Source of the DNA: Cellulomonas sp. SLBN-39
Lineage (GTDB): Bacteria > Actinomycetota > Actinomycetes > Actinomycetales > Cellulomonadaceae
Assembly (NCBI RefSeq): GCF_006715865.1
Contig: NZ_VFOA01000001.1
Span: 2,480,001 to 2,544,000 of the forward strand
Length of the DNA stretch: 64,000 bases
Reading direction: 5' to 3'
The position numbers were made by a program, and so were the translations under genes. Shown here one piece after another: positions 1 through 7,998 of this stretch (position 1 is its first letter; every line of letters starts with the position of its first letter). The notes below the pieces were generated by a model. It saw only the letters and a program-made list of their open reading frames with translations. It ran no database searches and was not told the origin of the DNA.

Positions 1-255
1 GACCAGGTCGACGTCCCACCCGGCCGCGGTGCGCGACAGCGCGGCGCGCAGCCGCTCGGTCGCCGCCGGTCCCGCACCGCCGAGGAGGTACCCGATCTGG
101 GCGTAGGCCGCGGCGACCACGGAGCGCCGCGTCAGCAGCCCGCCGGCGAGCAGGCCCTTGGAGAACGCGGTCGCGGACGACGTCGCGATGATCGTCTTGT
201 CGAGGTCGAAGAACGCGGCCGTGCGCGCGGGACGCGCACCGGTCTGGTCGGCCAT
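1..255 (-). CDS. HAD-IB family hydrolase (SerB-like), C-terminal part outside window
   Basis: The first 85 codons are visible; the gene runs off the left edge. Residues 15-21 read FFDLDKT, the HAD class I DxDxT motif, with the nucleophile Asp17 and acid/base Asp19. What follows (SSATAFSKGLL, then a helical stretch) is the cap region typical of HAD-IB proteins, the group holding phosphoserine phosphatase and many actinobacterial paralogues of unknown substrate. It is the last gene of a minus-strand run behind mocA (79-bp gap), but nothing ties it to the purine genes. A phosphatase on a small phosphorylated metabolite is likely; the substrate cannot be told. Confidence 0.8.
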   Translation of the reverse strand, partial: MADQTGARPARTAAFFDLDKTIIATSSATAFSKGLLAGGLLTRRSVVAAAYAQIGYLLGGAGPAATERLRAALSRTAAGWDVDLV

Positions 256-334
256 GACGCTCCGCTGCTGGCGCTGGGACGGGGACCTGCGTGAGCGTAG
301 CGGCGGCCGCGGCGGGTGCGCGGGTCCCGGCGCG

Positions 335-895
335 TCAGCGGGGCGTGTCGTGGTCGACCCCGCCCGGCAGGTCGCTGCAGTCGACCGGCACGGGCGGGTG
401 GTCGCGCAGGTAGCCGCGGGCACCGGCGTCGCCGTGCAGGTGCGGCAGGAGCGGCGCCCAGTGGTCGCGGCCGACCAGCACGGGGTGGCCGGGCCGGGCG
501 TCGAAGACGGCGCGGCGCAGGTGCCCGGGGCCGACGGGTGCGGCGGTCACGCGGGCGACCGCGCGGGCGTCGAGCTCGGGCAGGTCGACGAGCGTGACGA
601 CGGCCGCGACGGCCTCGTCGGGGGCCGCGGTCAGACCCGCGGCCAGGGACGCCCCCATGCCGCGGGCCCAGTCGTGCGCGACGACGACCTCCGCGCCCGC
701 GGGCACGAGCGCGCGGGCGTCGTCGACGCCCGCGCCGAGCACGACGTGCACGGGGCCGCACCCGCCGCCGACGAGCGCGTCGACGGCCAGGTGCAGCCAC
801 GGCACCCCCGCCGGGGTGCGGCACAGCGCCTTCGGCCCGCCCATGCGGCGCCCGGCACCGGCGGCCAGGACGATCCCGAGCAGCGGCTCAGGCAC
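335..895 (-). CDS. mocA: MocA-like molybdenum cofactor cytidylyltransferase / NTP transferase
   Basis: This 186-aa protein has the MobA-like NTP transferase fold. The nucleotide-binding signature LAAGAGRRMGGPKAL sits at residues 10-24, with later conserved patches around AHDWARGMGASL (about 73-84) and VTLVDLPELD (about 99-108, the metal-binding Asp region). MocA transfers CMP to molybdopterin to give MCD, the cofactor form of xanthine dehydrogenase-family enzymes. Its start overlaps the end of the upstream ABC permease gene by 8 bp, so it is probably cotranscribed with the importer. A xanthine dehydrogenase and xdhC in the same window support MocA over MobA. The assignment within the NTP transferase superfamily is partly contextual. 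Confidence 0.82.
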   Translation of the reverse strand: MPEPLLGIVLAAGAGRRMGGPKALCRTPAGVPWLHLAVDALVGGGCGPVHVVLGAGVDDARALVPAGAEVVVAHDWARGMGASLAAGLTAAPDEAVAAVVTLVDLPELDARAVARVTAAPVGPGHLRRAVFDARPGHPVLVGRDHWAPLLPHLHGDAGARGYLRDHPPVPVDCSDLPGGVDHDTPR

Positions 896-1748
896 GCCCC
901 GCCGCCGGGCCGAACCGGGCCAGGACCCACTGCTCCAGCAGCTGCGCGAGCGTGTACAGCACCAGGGAGGCGAGCGTGACGACCACGACCAGCGCCCACA
1001 CCTTGGTGTTCTGCGCCCGGCCGACCGCCGAGACGACGCCGTACCCGATGCCGCCGCCGGTGGCGAGCCACTCGGCGATCAGCGCACCCGTGATGGCGCC
1101 GGGCACGGAGATCCGCACCGCGGCGAACACCGCGGGCAGCGCGGCGGGCAGCTGCACCAGGCGCAGCACCGTGCGCGGCCCGCCGCCGAAGACGGTCACG
1201 ACGTCGCGCATCTGGGGCGACGCCGAGCGCAGCCCCAGCACGATCGTGACCAGGGCGGGGAACAGCACGACGATCCCGCTCATCACCGCGACCGAGGCCA
1301 CGCCGCGGCCCACGAGCAGGATGATGATGGGCGCCAGCGCGATGAGCGGCACGGACCGGAACAGCATCGCGACGGGCATGATCGCGCCCTCCGCGCTGCG
1401 GGACAGCACGATCGCGGCGGCCAGGACGAGCGCGGCGAGCATGCCCGCGACGAACCCGATGGACGCGTCGGTGAGCGTCTCGCCGAGCAGCCGGACCACC
1501 TCGGTGCGGTTCTCGCCCGCGTCGGCGTCGGTGACGAGGAACTCCCAGACCTGCGCGGGGCCCTTGCCGACGTACGGGGAGACGTCGAACGCGGCCAGCA
1601 GGCCCGTCCACACGACGAGCACGACCACGGTGGTGGTGAGGGCGTCGAGCAGCACCCGGCCGACGCGGCGCCACGCGAGGTGGCCGCGGGGCGCGAGCAC
1701 CTCGCCCGCCGGGGCCGTGGCGGGCGGCGTCGTGGTGGCGGCGCTCAT
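888..1748 (-). CDS. ABC importer permease (SsuC/TauC type)
   Basis: A 286-aa integral membrane protein of the binding-protein-dependent permease family, with about six hydrophobic segments. The conserved cytoplasmic stretch around [24 protein letters not shown], ending in a GALIAEWLATGGGIGYG region, is the coupling (EAA-like) loop of SsuC/TauC permeases. The ATG at 1748 overlaps the stop of the other permease by 4 bp (ATGA), which fixes the start. With the second permease, ATPase and NMT1-type binding protein it makes a heteromeric importer. The substrate is inferred to be a purine or purine breakdown product, because the operon's promoter carries a palindrome shared with purine catabolic promoters. 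Confidence 0.9.
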   Translation of the reverse strand: MSAATTTPPATAPAGEVLAPRGHLAWRRVGRVLLDALTTTVVVLVVWTGLLAAFDVSPYVGKGPAQVWEFLVTDADAGENRTEVVRLLGETLTDASIGFVAGMLAALVLAAAIVLSRSAEGAIMPVAMLFRSVPLIALAPIIILLVGRGVASVAVMSGIVVLFPALVTIVLGLRSASPQMRDVVTVFGGGPRTVLRLVQLPAALPAVFAAVRISVPGAITGALIAEWLATGGGIGYGVVSAVGRAQNTKVWALVVVVTLASLVLYTLAQLLEQWVLARFGPAAGRA

Positions 1749-2614
1749 GCCGGGCCCCCGACCGTGCCGCCGGCCTGCCCGCCGGCCCAGGGCGTGACGA
1801 CCCGGGCCACCAGCGCGAACAGCGCGTAGCCGGCGCCCGCGAGCAGCGCGCAGACCAGCGCGATGCCCCACGCCCGCTCGGAGTTCAGGCTCTGCCCGGC
1901 GTTGACCAGGGCCGGGCCGGCGCCCCGGTCGACGCCGCCGATGTACTCGCCGAGGATCGCGCCGAGCAGGGCGGCCGGTGCGGCGATCTGCAGGGCGCCG
2001 ATGATGCCCGGCAGCGCGGCCACGAGCCGCACCTTGACCATCTGCTGCCACCGCCCGCCGCCGAAGACGGTGACGACGTCGAGGCTGGCGGGGTCGGCGG
2101 ACCGGAACCCGAGCACCGCGCCGACGACGGTGGTGAAGAACACTGACAGCGCGGCCAGCACCACGGCGGTGCCGGACGGCTCACCGGACGGCGGCGGGCC
2201 GATGACGATGTACAGGATCGGTGTGATCGCCACGAGCGGCAGGCAGTAGCTGATGACCGCGACCTGCATGATCAGCCGCTCGAGCGCGGGCACCAGCAGC
2301 ACCAGCGACGCGAGCAGCAGGGCCAGGCCGTTGCCGACGAGGAACCCGCGGACGGCCTCCTCGACGGTGATCGACATGTTGGCCACGTAGAACTCGAGGC
2401 CGTCGTCGACGAACGCCTGCGCCACGCCCAGCGGCGTCGGCATGGTGGTGCCCGCCAGCACCGTGACGGCGGCGACCCACCACACCGCGACGATCCCCAG
2501 GACGCCGAGCGTCCCCGGCAGCGCACCGCGCAGCGCGGCCACGACCCGGCGGCCAGCACCCGCGGGGGTGCCGGCCGCCGGGGCGTCGGGGCGCACGTCG
2601 GCCGGCGCGCTCAC
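1745..2614 (-). CDS. ABC importer permease (SsuC/TauC type), second subunit
   Basis: A 289-aa membrane protein homologous to the permease encoded just downstream; both share the motif VVTVFGGG in the coupling loop. The GTG at 2614 overlaps the ATPase stop by 4 bp, and the residues after it ([14 protein letters not shown]) form a plausible short cytoplasmic N-terminus before the first hydrophobic segment. The long extension further upstream in this frame is the antisense-free shadow of the ATPase gene. Two different permeases imply a heterodimeric transmembrane channel, as in several actinobacterial NMT1/THI5-type importers. Confidence 0.9.
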   Translation of the reverse strand: MSAPADVRPDAPAAGTPAGAGRRVVAALRGALPGTLGVLGIVAVWWVAAVTVLAGTTMPTPLGVAQAFVDDGLEFYVANMSITVEEAVRGFLVGNGLALLLASLVLLVPALERLIMQVAVISYCLPLVAITPILYIVIGPPPSGEPSGTAVVLAALSVFFTTVVGAVLGFRSADPASLDVVTVFGGGRWQQMVKVRLVAALPGIIGALQIAAPAALLGAILGEYIGGVDRGAGPALVNAGQSLNSERAWGIALVCALLAGAGYALFALVARVVTPWAGGQAGGTVGGPA

Positions 2615-3429
2615 GCGTCGCCCCCGCCGAACAGCAGCTCCGACGCGTGGTCGTGCAGCGCGTGGAACTCCGGGGTCCGCATCATCTCGGGCGTCCGCGG
2701 GCGCGGCAGGTCGACGTCGATGACCTCCTTGACCCGCCCGGGCCGCGGGCTCATCACTGCGACCTTGTCGGACAGGAAGATCGCCTCGGAGATGCCGTGC
2801 GTGACCATCAGCGTCGTCGCGGGCTTCTCCGTCCAGATGCGCAGCAGCTCGAGGTTGAGGCGCTGGCGCGTCATGTCGTCGAGCGCCCCGAACGGCTCGT
2901 CGAGCAGCAGCACCGACGGCTGCACGACCAGCGCCCGGGCGATCGAGACGCGCTGGCGCATGCCGCCGGACAGCTGCGCGGGCTTGGCCTTCTCGAACCC
3001 CTCCAGCCCGACGAGCCGCACGAGGTCGGCGACGAGCGCGTCGTCCGGCTTCGTGCCCGCGACCTCGAACGGCAGGCGGATGTTGGCCACGACGCTGCGC
3101 CACGGCAGCAGCGCGGAGTCCTGGAACGCGATGCCCAGCGCGTGCTCGGCGCGCAGCTCGACGGGCGTGCGGCCCTCGACGAGCGCCGTGCCGCTGGTGG
3201 GCTGCTCCAGGCCGGCGAGGATGCGCAGGATCGTCGACTTGCCGCACCCCGAGGGGCCCAGCAGCGACAGGAAGCTGCCGCGGTCGGTGAACAGCGTCGT
3301 GTCCTGCAGGGCCGTGACGTGCCGGCGGCCGGTGGTGAACGTCTTGCTCAGGTGGTCCAGGCGCACGCCGGTGCCCAGCGACCCCGTGAGGGGCTGCTGG
3401 GCACCGGCGTCGTGCTGCACGTGCGTCAC
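2611..3429 (-). CDS. ABC importer ATPase (SsuB/TauB/NrtD type)
   Basis: This 272-aa nucleotide-binding subunit has Walker [11 protein letters not shown]-loop FQDSALLPW, signature LSGGMRQR and Walker [13 protein letters not shown] followed by the switch His in MVTHGISEA. The [19 protein letters not shown] stretch is typical of the nitrate/taurine/sulfonate-type importers. It starts at a GTG at 3429, 10 bp after the binding-protein stop, preceded by a modest AGGT purine run. It powers uptake together with the two permeases that follow. Confidence 0.93.
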   Translation of the reverse strand: MTHVQHDAGAQQPLTGSLGTGVRLDHLSKTFTTGRRHVTALQDTTLFTDRGSFLSLLGPSGCGKSTILRILAGLEQPTSGTALVEGRTPVELRAEHALGIAFQDSALLPWRSVVANIRLPFEVAGTKPDDALVADLVRLVGLEGFEKAKPAQLSGGMRQRVSIARALVVQPSVLLLDEPFGALDDMTRQRLNLELLRIWTEKPATTLMVTHGISEAIFLSDKVAVMSPRPGRVKEVIDVDLPRPRTPEMMRTPEFHALHDHASELLFGGGDA

Positions 3430-3439
3430 GGGTGGGACC

Positions 3440-4507
3440 TCACTCGGCCAGCTCGGGCTGCTCCTCGAGCAGCTCGGTCAGCAGGCTCATGTCGAACAGG
3501 TCCTCGGCCTCGACCTCGATGCCCGCGGCGGCCAGCGTCGCGATGTTCTGCTCGATGAGCTCGTCGGAGATCGTGAACAGGCCGTTGGCCTCGGTCTCCT
3601 CGGTGACGACGAGCGTCTCGGCCTGGATCGTGGCCTGCTGGATCTCCTTCTCCAGGTCCAGCTCGAGGTCCGCGCCGTACTCCTCGACGGCCAGGCGCGC
3701 GCCCTCCTCGGGGTCGGCGACCGCGTCCTTCCAGCCGAGGATCTCGGCCTGCAGGAACGCCTTCACCTTCTCCGGCTCGTTCGCGATCATCTCGTCCGTC
3801 GTCACGACGGACTCGGCGACGAACGGCAGGCCGTTGTCCGCGAACAGCAGGTTCGTCACCTCGTGGCCCTCGGACTCGACGATGATCGACTCGTTCGTCA
3901 CGTACGCGAGGAACCCGTCGACCTCGCCGTTGACCAGCGGCGACGGGTCGTACTCGACCGGGACCTTCTCGACGTCGGCCGGGTCGATGCCGTTGACCTC
4001 GAGCAGCGCGTCGAAGAGCGCCTCGTTGCCGCCGGCCTGCACGCCGATCTTCTTGCCGACCAGGTCCTCGGGGGTGGCGATGTCGCCGCCGTCCTTCAGC
4101 GACAGGATCGTGAAGGGGTTCTTCTGGTACGTCGTGCCGACGATCTTCAGCGGGGCGTCCTCCTCCGCGACGACCTGCCCGACGGCGACCGCGTTGGACA
4201 GCCCGAAGTCGGCGCCGCCGGACAGCACGATCGACTCCGTCGCGCCCGGGCCCGCGTTGAGGGTGACCGAGCTGAACCCGGCGTCGGCGTAGTAGCCCTT
4301 GCTGTCGGCGAAGAACTCGCCCGCGAACTCGGCGTTCTTGATCCACGACAGCTGGACGGTCAGCTCGCCGAGGTCGGCGGCCTCGCCACCCGCGGCCGGC
4401 TCGGCCTCGGACCCGGACGAGCAGGCGGCGAGCGTGAGCGCCAGGGCGGCGCCGGCGGCCGTCAGGCCCGCGAGGCGGGTGCGGCGGGGGTGCTGGGGGA
4501 GGGACAT
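3440..4507 (-). CDS. NMT1/THI5-like ABC substrate-binding lipoprotein
   Basis: A 355-aa extracytoplasmic binding protein. The N-terminus ([14 protein letters not shown], hydrophobic run, lipobox LAAC) is a lipoprotein signal. The mature part starts with [20 protein letters not shown], the NMT1/THI5 fold pattern seen in pyrimidine, riboflavin and sulfonate binders. The ATG at 4507 is chosen over one 21 codons upstream because GGAG lies 5 bases before it and the signal peptide then starts normally. It heads the importer operon. A palindrome of the purine-regulon type lies 71 bp upstream, so the ligand is probably a purine or ureide; this is inference. Confidence 0.88.
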   Translation of the reverse strand: MSLPQHPRRTRLAGLTAAGAALALTLAACSSGSEAEPAAGGEAADLGELTVQLSWIKNAEFAGEFFADSKGYYADAGFSSVTLNAGPGATESIVLSGGADFGLSNAVAVGQVVAEEDAPLKIVGTTYQKNPFTILSLKDGGDIATPEDLVGKKIGVQAGGNEALFDALLEVNGIDPADVEKVPVEYDPSPLVNGEVDGFLAYVTNESIIVESEGHEVTNLLFADNGLPFVAESVVTTDEMIANEPEKVKAFLQAEILGWKDAVADPEEGARLAVEEYGADLELDLEKEIQQATIQAETLVVTEETEANGLFTISDELIEQNIATLAAAGIEVEAEDLFDMSLLTELLEEQPELAE

Positions 4508-4577
4508 CGGCACTCCATCTCGGACGTGCGGCGCGACGTGCTCGCGCGGCGTGGGACGGGGGTGGGTCATCTGCGGT

Positions 4578-4591
4578 GAAACAGGTGTTCC
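4578..4591. promoter_or_regulatory. Operator-like palindrome OP1 upstream of importer operon
   Basis: GAAACAGGTGTTCC fits GAAAC-N4-GTTTC with one mismatch in the right arm. It lies 71 bp before the importer start. It is the weakest of four sites found at purine-catabolism promoters in this window. Confidence 0.5.
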
Positions 4592-4662
4592 GGGCGGCGA
4601 CGGTACGGAGCCGGCGTGTCGGGTCTGGTCGTCGGCTGTGTCGCCGGTGTTAACCGGGCCCG

Positions 4663-4697
4663 TGGACGGTCACGGTTCGGTCTCGGTCGACCGTCCA
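4663..4697 (-). terminator. Possible terminator after guanine deaminase gene
   Basis: TGGACGGT and ACCGTCCA form an 8-bp stem with a 19-base loop, 33 bp after the guaD stop. There is no T-tract, so the call is weak. Confidence 0.3.
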
Positions 4698-4729
4698 GGG
4701 CGCCGTCGGAGGGGTCCGGGCGGCCCGCG

Positions 4730-5302
4730 TCAGTAGTCGGTGCGGGCCGCGTGCGTGAGCCAGGCGTCGAACGGGCGCGTGGACTCCGGCAGGCGCAGCT
4801 CGTGCACGCGGGTGCGGTCCCACGTGCCGCGGTCGCGGGCGAACAGCTCGTAGAACGCGGAGTCGTCGAACCCGCCGCGGCTCGCGTCGTGCCGGTCGGC
4901 GCTGAACACCACGCGGTCCAGGCGGGCCCACAGGCACGCGGCCAGGCACAGGGGGCACGGCTCGCACGACGTGTACAGCGTCATGCCGTCGAGGGCGAAG
5001 GTGCCCGCCGCGCGGCACGCGGCGCGGATCGCCTGCACCTCGGCGTGGGCGGTGGGGTCCAGGTCCCGGGTCACGCGGTTCTGCCCGACGGCGATCTCGA
5101 CGCCGCCGGCCACGACGACGGCGCCGAACGGCCCCCCGCCCTCGGCGACGTTGGCGGTCGCGAGCCCCACGGCGCGGCGCAGCCAGCGGGCGTCCTCGGG
5201 GGTGCCCTGCGCGACGGTCGGCGCGGCCGGAACGGTCGTTGCGTGCGCCGCGGCGGAGGCGGTGCGTGCGGCGGTGCTGACGGGGTCCACGTCGATCGAC
5301 AT
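4730..5302 (-). CDS. guaD: Guanine deaminase (GuaD, cytidine deaminase-fold type)
   Basis: A 190-aa zinc deaminase converting guanine to xanthine. The catalytic zinc site is visible as PTAHAEVQAI (His and the proton-shuttling Glu) and YTSCEPCPLC (two Cys ligands). The later GGFDDSAFYEL stretch matches the guanine deaminase branch (Bacillus subtilis GuaD type) rather than tRNA or CMP deaminases. The ATG at 5302 is preceded by GAGAGGG; it gives an N-terminal extension of about 35 residues rich in Ala and Thr that seems dispensable for the fold. It is divergent from xdhC, sharing a 108-bp intergenic region with the OP2 palindrome, and supplies xanthine to the dehydrogenase. Confidence 0.87.
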   Translation of the reverse strand: MSIDVDPVSTAARTASAAAHATTVPAAPTVAQGTPEDARWLRRAVGLATANVAEGGGPFGAVVVAGGVEIAVGQNRVTRDLDPTAHAEVQAIRAACRAAGTFALDGMTLYTSCEPCPLCLAACLWARLDRVVFSADRHDASRGGFDDSAFYELFARDRGTWDRTRVHELRLPESTRPFDAWLTHAARTDY

Positions 5303-5382
5303 GCTCGGCCCTCTCGTTGGTCCTGGGCGTCGATCGTGCGGGAGGGCTGTTTCTGCGGCGTTACCCCCGCGCGCCAGTTCTC

Positions 5383-5410
5383 GAAACAATCATTTCGTAG
5401 CGTGCCGGGC
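5383..5410 (+). promoter_or_regulatory. OP2 palindrome with -10 element, leaderless xdhC promoter
   Basis: GAAACAATCATTTC (5383-5396) fits GAAAC-N4-GTTTC with one mismatch. It abuts TAGCGT (5398-5403), a TANNNT -10 hexamer that ends 7 bases before the xdhC ATG, so transcription should start at or beside the start codon. An extra GTTTC half-site is at 5349-5353. The 15 bases following the palindrome core (TTTCGTAGCGTGCCG) recur exactly upstream of pucG. Confidence 0.6.
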
Positions 5411-6349
5411 ATGCTCGACCAGGCCGCAGAGCTCTGCCGCCGCCTCGACGCCGGTCAGCGCGTCGCGGCGGCCACGCTCGTGCGCGTGGAGGGGTCCGCG
5501 CCCCGGGCGGTCGGCGCCTCGTTCGTCGTCGGCGACGACGGCACCGTCTCGGGCAGCGTCTCGGGCGGGTGCGTCGAGTCCGACCTCGTCGAGCGCTGCA
5601 CCGCCGTGCTCGACGGCGCCCCGGCCGAGGTCGTCTCGTACGGCATCGGCGACGACCTGGGCGAGCCGGGGCTGATGTGCGGCGGCACCATCACGGTGCT
5701 GGTGCACGAGGTCACCGCGCTCGACGCGTCCGCCCTGCACCAGGTGCGCCGCGCCGCGCAGGGCCTGGACGCGTGCGTCCTGCTCGACGCCGAGGGTCGC
5801 AGCTGCACCGACGCGCCGCTCGTCACGCTGCGCACCCCGGCCGCGCACCCCCTGCTCGTGGTCGGCGCCGGCGAGCACGCCGTGGCCCTGACCCGGCTGG
5901 CCGCGGCCTGCGGGTTCGCCGTCACCGTGCTCGACCAGCGCCCGCTGTTCGCCACCAAGGAGCGCTTCCCCGACGCGTACGCGGTGATCCGGGACTGGCC
6001 GGACCGCTGGCTGGCCGCGCACCCGTTGACGGCCGGGCACGCCGTGGTGGTGCTGACGCACGACCAGCGCGTCGACGTCCCGACCCTCACGGCCGCGCTC
6101 GCGTCCCCGGCCCGCTACGTGGGCGCCATGGGCTCGCGCCGCACGCACGAGCGGCGCGTCGCCGCACTGGTCGGTGCGGGCGTCCCGGCCGACGCGCTCG
6201 CCCGGCTGCGCTCGCCGATCGGCCTCGACCTCGGCGGGTCGACGCCCGAGGAGGTCGCGCTGTCGGTCCTCGCGGAGGTCGTCGCCGCCCGGCACGGCGG
6301 CTCCGGCCGGCCGCTGTCGACGACCGCGGGTCCCCTCCACCGCCGCTGA
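5411..6349 (+). CDS. xdhC: XdhC-family protein (xanthine dehydrogenase Mo-cofactor maturation)
   Basis: A 312-aa XdhC/CoxI protein. The N-terminal XdhC domain holds ATLVRVEGSAPRAVGA (about 21-36), SGSVSGGCVESDL and a GLMCGGTITVL motif. The C-terminal Rossmann-like domain starts near LLVVGAGEHAVAL and includes YVGAMGSRRTHERR and IGLDLGGSTPEEVALS. XdhC binds Moco, helps load the sulfurated cofactor into xanthine dehydrogenase and protects it from oxidation. There is no Shine-Dalgarno sequence in front of the ATG, in keeping with the leaderless promoter. It is transcribed divergently from guaD; the dehydrogenase it serves lies 14 kb away in the same window. Confidence 0.92.
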   Translation: MLDQAAELCRRLDAGQRVAAATLVRVEGSAPRAVGASFVVGDDGTVSGSVSGGCVESDLVERCTAVLDGAPAEVVSYGIGDDLGEPGLMCGGTITVLVHEVTALDASALHQVRRAAQGLDACVLLDAEGRSCTDAPLVTLRTPAAHPLLVVGAGEHAVALTRLAAACGFAVTVLDQRPLFATKERFPDAYAVIRDWPDRWLAAHPLTAGHAVVVLTHDQRVDVPTLTAALASPARYVGAMGSRRTHERRVAALVGAGVPADALARLRSPIGLDLGGSTPEEVALSVLAEVVAARHGGSGRPLSTTAGPLHRR

Positions 6350-6362
6350 CCCGAGGGTCGCC

Positions 6363-6959
6363 TCAGCGGTGGGTGCCGTCGAGGTAGCGCTGGATCGTCG
6401 GTGCCATCTCGTCGACGAGGACGTCGAGGGGGAGCGCGGCCAGCGGCGGCACGGCGACGACGTGGCGGGCGACGGCGACCCCGAGCAGGTGCGAGCCGGC
6501 CAGCACCACCCGCTCGACGTGCTCGTCGCCGGGCCCGAGCAGGCTCGGCAGGAGCCGGCCGAGGAACTCCCGCAGCATGCCCGCCGCACGGGGGGACGTC
6601 GTCGCCGAGCGGACCAGCGCGAGCAGCACGGGCCGGGTGGCGGGGTCCTCCCACAGGCCCAGGTAGGTCTCGGTGAACGCGCGGCCGGCCGTCGAGCGGT
6701 CGGCGACGGTGGCGGTGGCCAGGTGCGCGGGGTACTCCGTGCGGTCGGTGACGACGGTCGCGAAGAGCGACTCCTTGTCGCCGAAGAAGTGGCGGATCAG
6801 GGCCGCGTCGACACCGGCCTCCGCGGCGATCGCCCGCAGCGACGTGGCCTCGAACCCCTGCGCGGCGAACAGGCGCAGCGCGGCGTCGAGGATCGCGTCG
6901 CGGGTGCCGCTGTCGCCGGCGCGGCGCCCCGTCGGCCGCCGGCGTGCCGTGCTCGTCAT
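6363..6959 (-). CDS. TetR-family transcriptional repressor
   Basis: A 198-aa regulator. The N-terminal HTH reads RDAILDAALRLFAAQGFEATSLRAIAAEAGVDAALI RHFFGDKES in two blocks (about residues 20-63), the classic TetR pattern. The C-terminal ligand domain (about 90-190) resembles the TetR_C type found beside drug exporters. It is divergent from an ABC-2 transporter pair whose promoter holds two 22-bp direct repeats, so it most likely represses itself and the exporter until an exported compound binds. Confidence 0.9.
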   Translation of the reverse strand: MTSTARRRPTGRRAGDSGTRDAILDAALRLFAAQGFEATSLRAIAAEAGVDAALIRHFFGDKESLFATVVTDRTEYPAHLATATVADRSTAGRAFTETYLGLWEDPATRPVLLALVRSATTSPRAAGMLREFLGRLLPSLLGPGDEHVERVVLAGSHLLGVAVARHVVAVPPLAALPLDVLVDEMAPTIQRYLDGTHR

Positions 6960-6984
6960 GCCGCGAGGCTACTCCGCACGCAGA

Positions 6985-7038
6985 GAATTCATCTGCTGAA
7001 GAGTTCCACCCTTGCGGAATTCATCACCTGAGGAGTTC
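6985..7038. promoter_or_regulatory. Paired 22-bp direct repeats, candidate TetR operators
   Basis: Copies at 6985-7006 and 7017-7038 agree at 19 of 22 positions and are spaced 32 bp start to start. Each begins GAATTCATC and ends GAGTTC, giving a weak internal dyad. They fill the 130-bp gap between the divergent regulator and exporter genes. Confidence 0.65.
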
Positions 7039-7089
7039 ACTGGGCGTGGGCCCGGGAGCCGGGCGCCCCGCCGACGGGAGAAGACGCCC

Positions 7090-7998
7090 ATGAGCACCTC
7101 CGACGCCGCCGTCGAGATCGACGGGCTGACCAAGTCCTTCGGCGCGTTCCCCGCGCTGCAGGGGCTCGACCTGCGGGTCGAGCGCGGCCAGGTGCACGGG
7201 TTCCTGGGGCCCAACGGCGCCGGGAAGTCCACGACCATCCGGGTCCTGCTCGGCCTGCTGCGGGCCGACGGCGGCCGGGTCCGCGTCCTCGGCGCCGACC
7301 CCTGGGCCGACGTCGTCGACCTCCACCGTCGCCTCGCGTACGTGCCGGGCGACGTCGCGCTGTGGCCCGGCATGACCGGCGGCGAGGCCGTCGACCTGCT
7401 CGGCGCGCTGCGCGGCGGGCTCGACGAGCGGCGCCGTGCCGAGCTCGTCGAGCGGTTCGAGCTCGACCCCACCAAGCGCGGCCGCCAGTACTCCAAGGGC
7501 AACCGGCAGAAGGTCGCCCTCGTCGCCGCGCTCGCCTCGGACGTCGAGCTGCTCGTGCTCGACGAGCCGACGTCCGGGCTCGACCCCCTCATGGAGAACG
7601 TGTTCCAGGAGGTCGTCCGCGAGGCGCGCGAGCGCGGCACCACCGTGCTGCTGTCGAGCCACATCCTGGCCGAGGTCGAGACCCTCGCCGACCGGCTGAG
7701 CATCATCCGCGAGGGCCGCGTCGTGCGGTCGGGGACCCTCGCGGACCTGCGCGGGCAGGCCCGCAGCGCGGTCCGCGCCACCGTCGAGCGGGCCCCCGAC
7801 GCCGACGCGCTCACGGCGTTCGACGACGTACACCTCGACGGCCTGACCCTCACGGCCGGCGTGGACCCGCAGCGGGTCGGGGACGCGATGGCCGCCCTCA
7901 CGCCCTGGGGGTTGACGTCCCTGACGGTGTCGCCGCCGTCGCTGGAGAGCCTGTTCCTGCGCCTGTACGACGACCGGGACGCCGAGGACGCGCGGTGA
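7090..7998 (+). CDS. ABC-2 type exporter ATPase
   Basis: A 302-aa ATPase. Walker A is GPNGAGKST, the signature region RQYSKGNRQK (a degenerate LSGGQ, usual in this actinobacterial subgroup), Walker B LLVLDEPTSGLD, and the switch His lies in LSSHILAEVE. The C-terminal 80 residues are a small DrrA/CcmA-type extension. The ATG at 7090 has GGGAG in front; an earlier in-frame ATG would place the repeats above inside the coding region. It is coupled by a 4-bp overlap to the permease. Drug or lipid export is likely. Confidence 0.9.
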   Translation: MSTSDAAVEIDGLTKSFGAFPALQGLDLRVERGQVHGFLGPNGAGKSTTIRVLLGLLRADGGRVRVLGADPWADVVDLHRRLAYVPGDVALWPGMTGGEAVDLLGALRGGLDERRRAELVERFELDPTKRGRQYSKGNRQKVALVAALASDVELLVLDEPTSGLDPLMENVFQEVVREARERGTTVLLSSHILAEVETLADRLSIIREGRVVRSGTLADLRGQARSAVRATVERAPDADALTAFDDVHLDGLTLTAGVDPQRVGDAMAALTPWGLTSLTVSPPSLESLFLRLYDDRDAEDAR

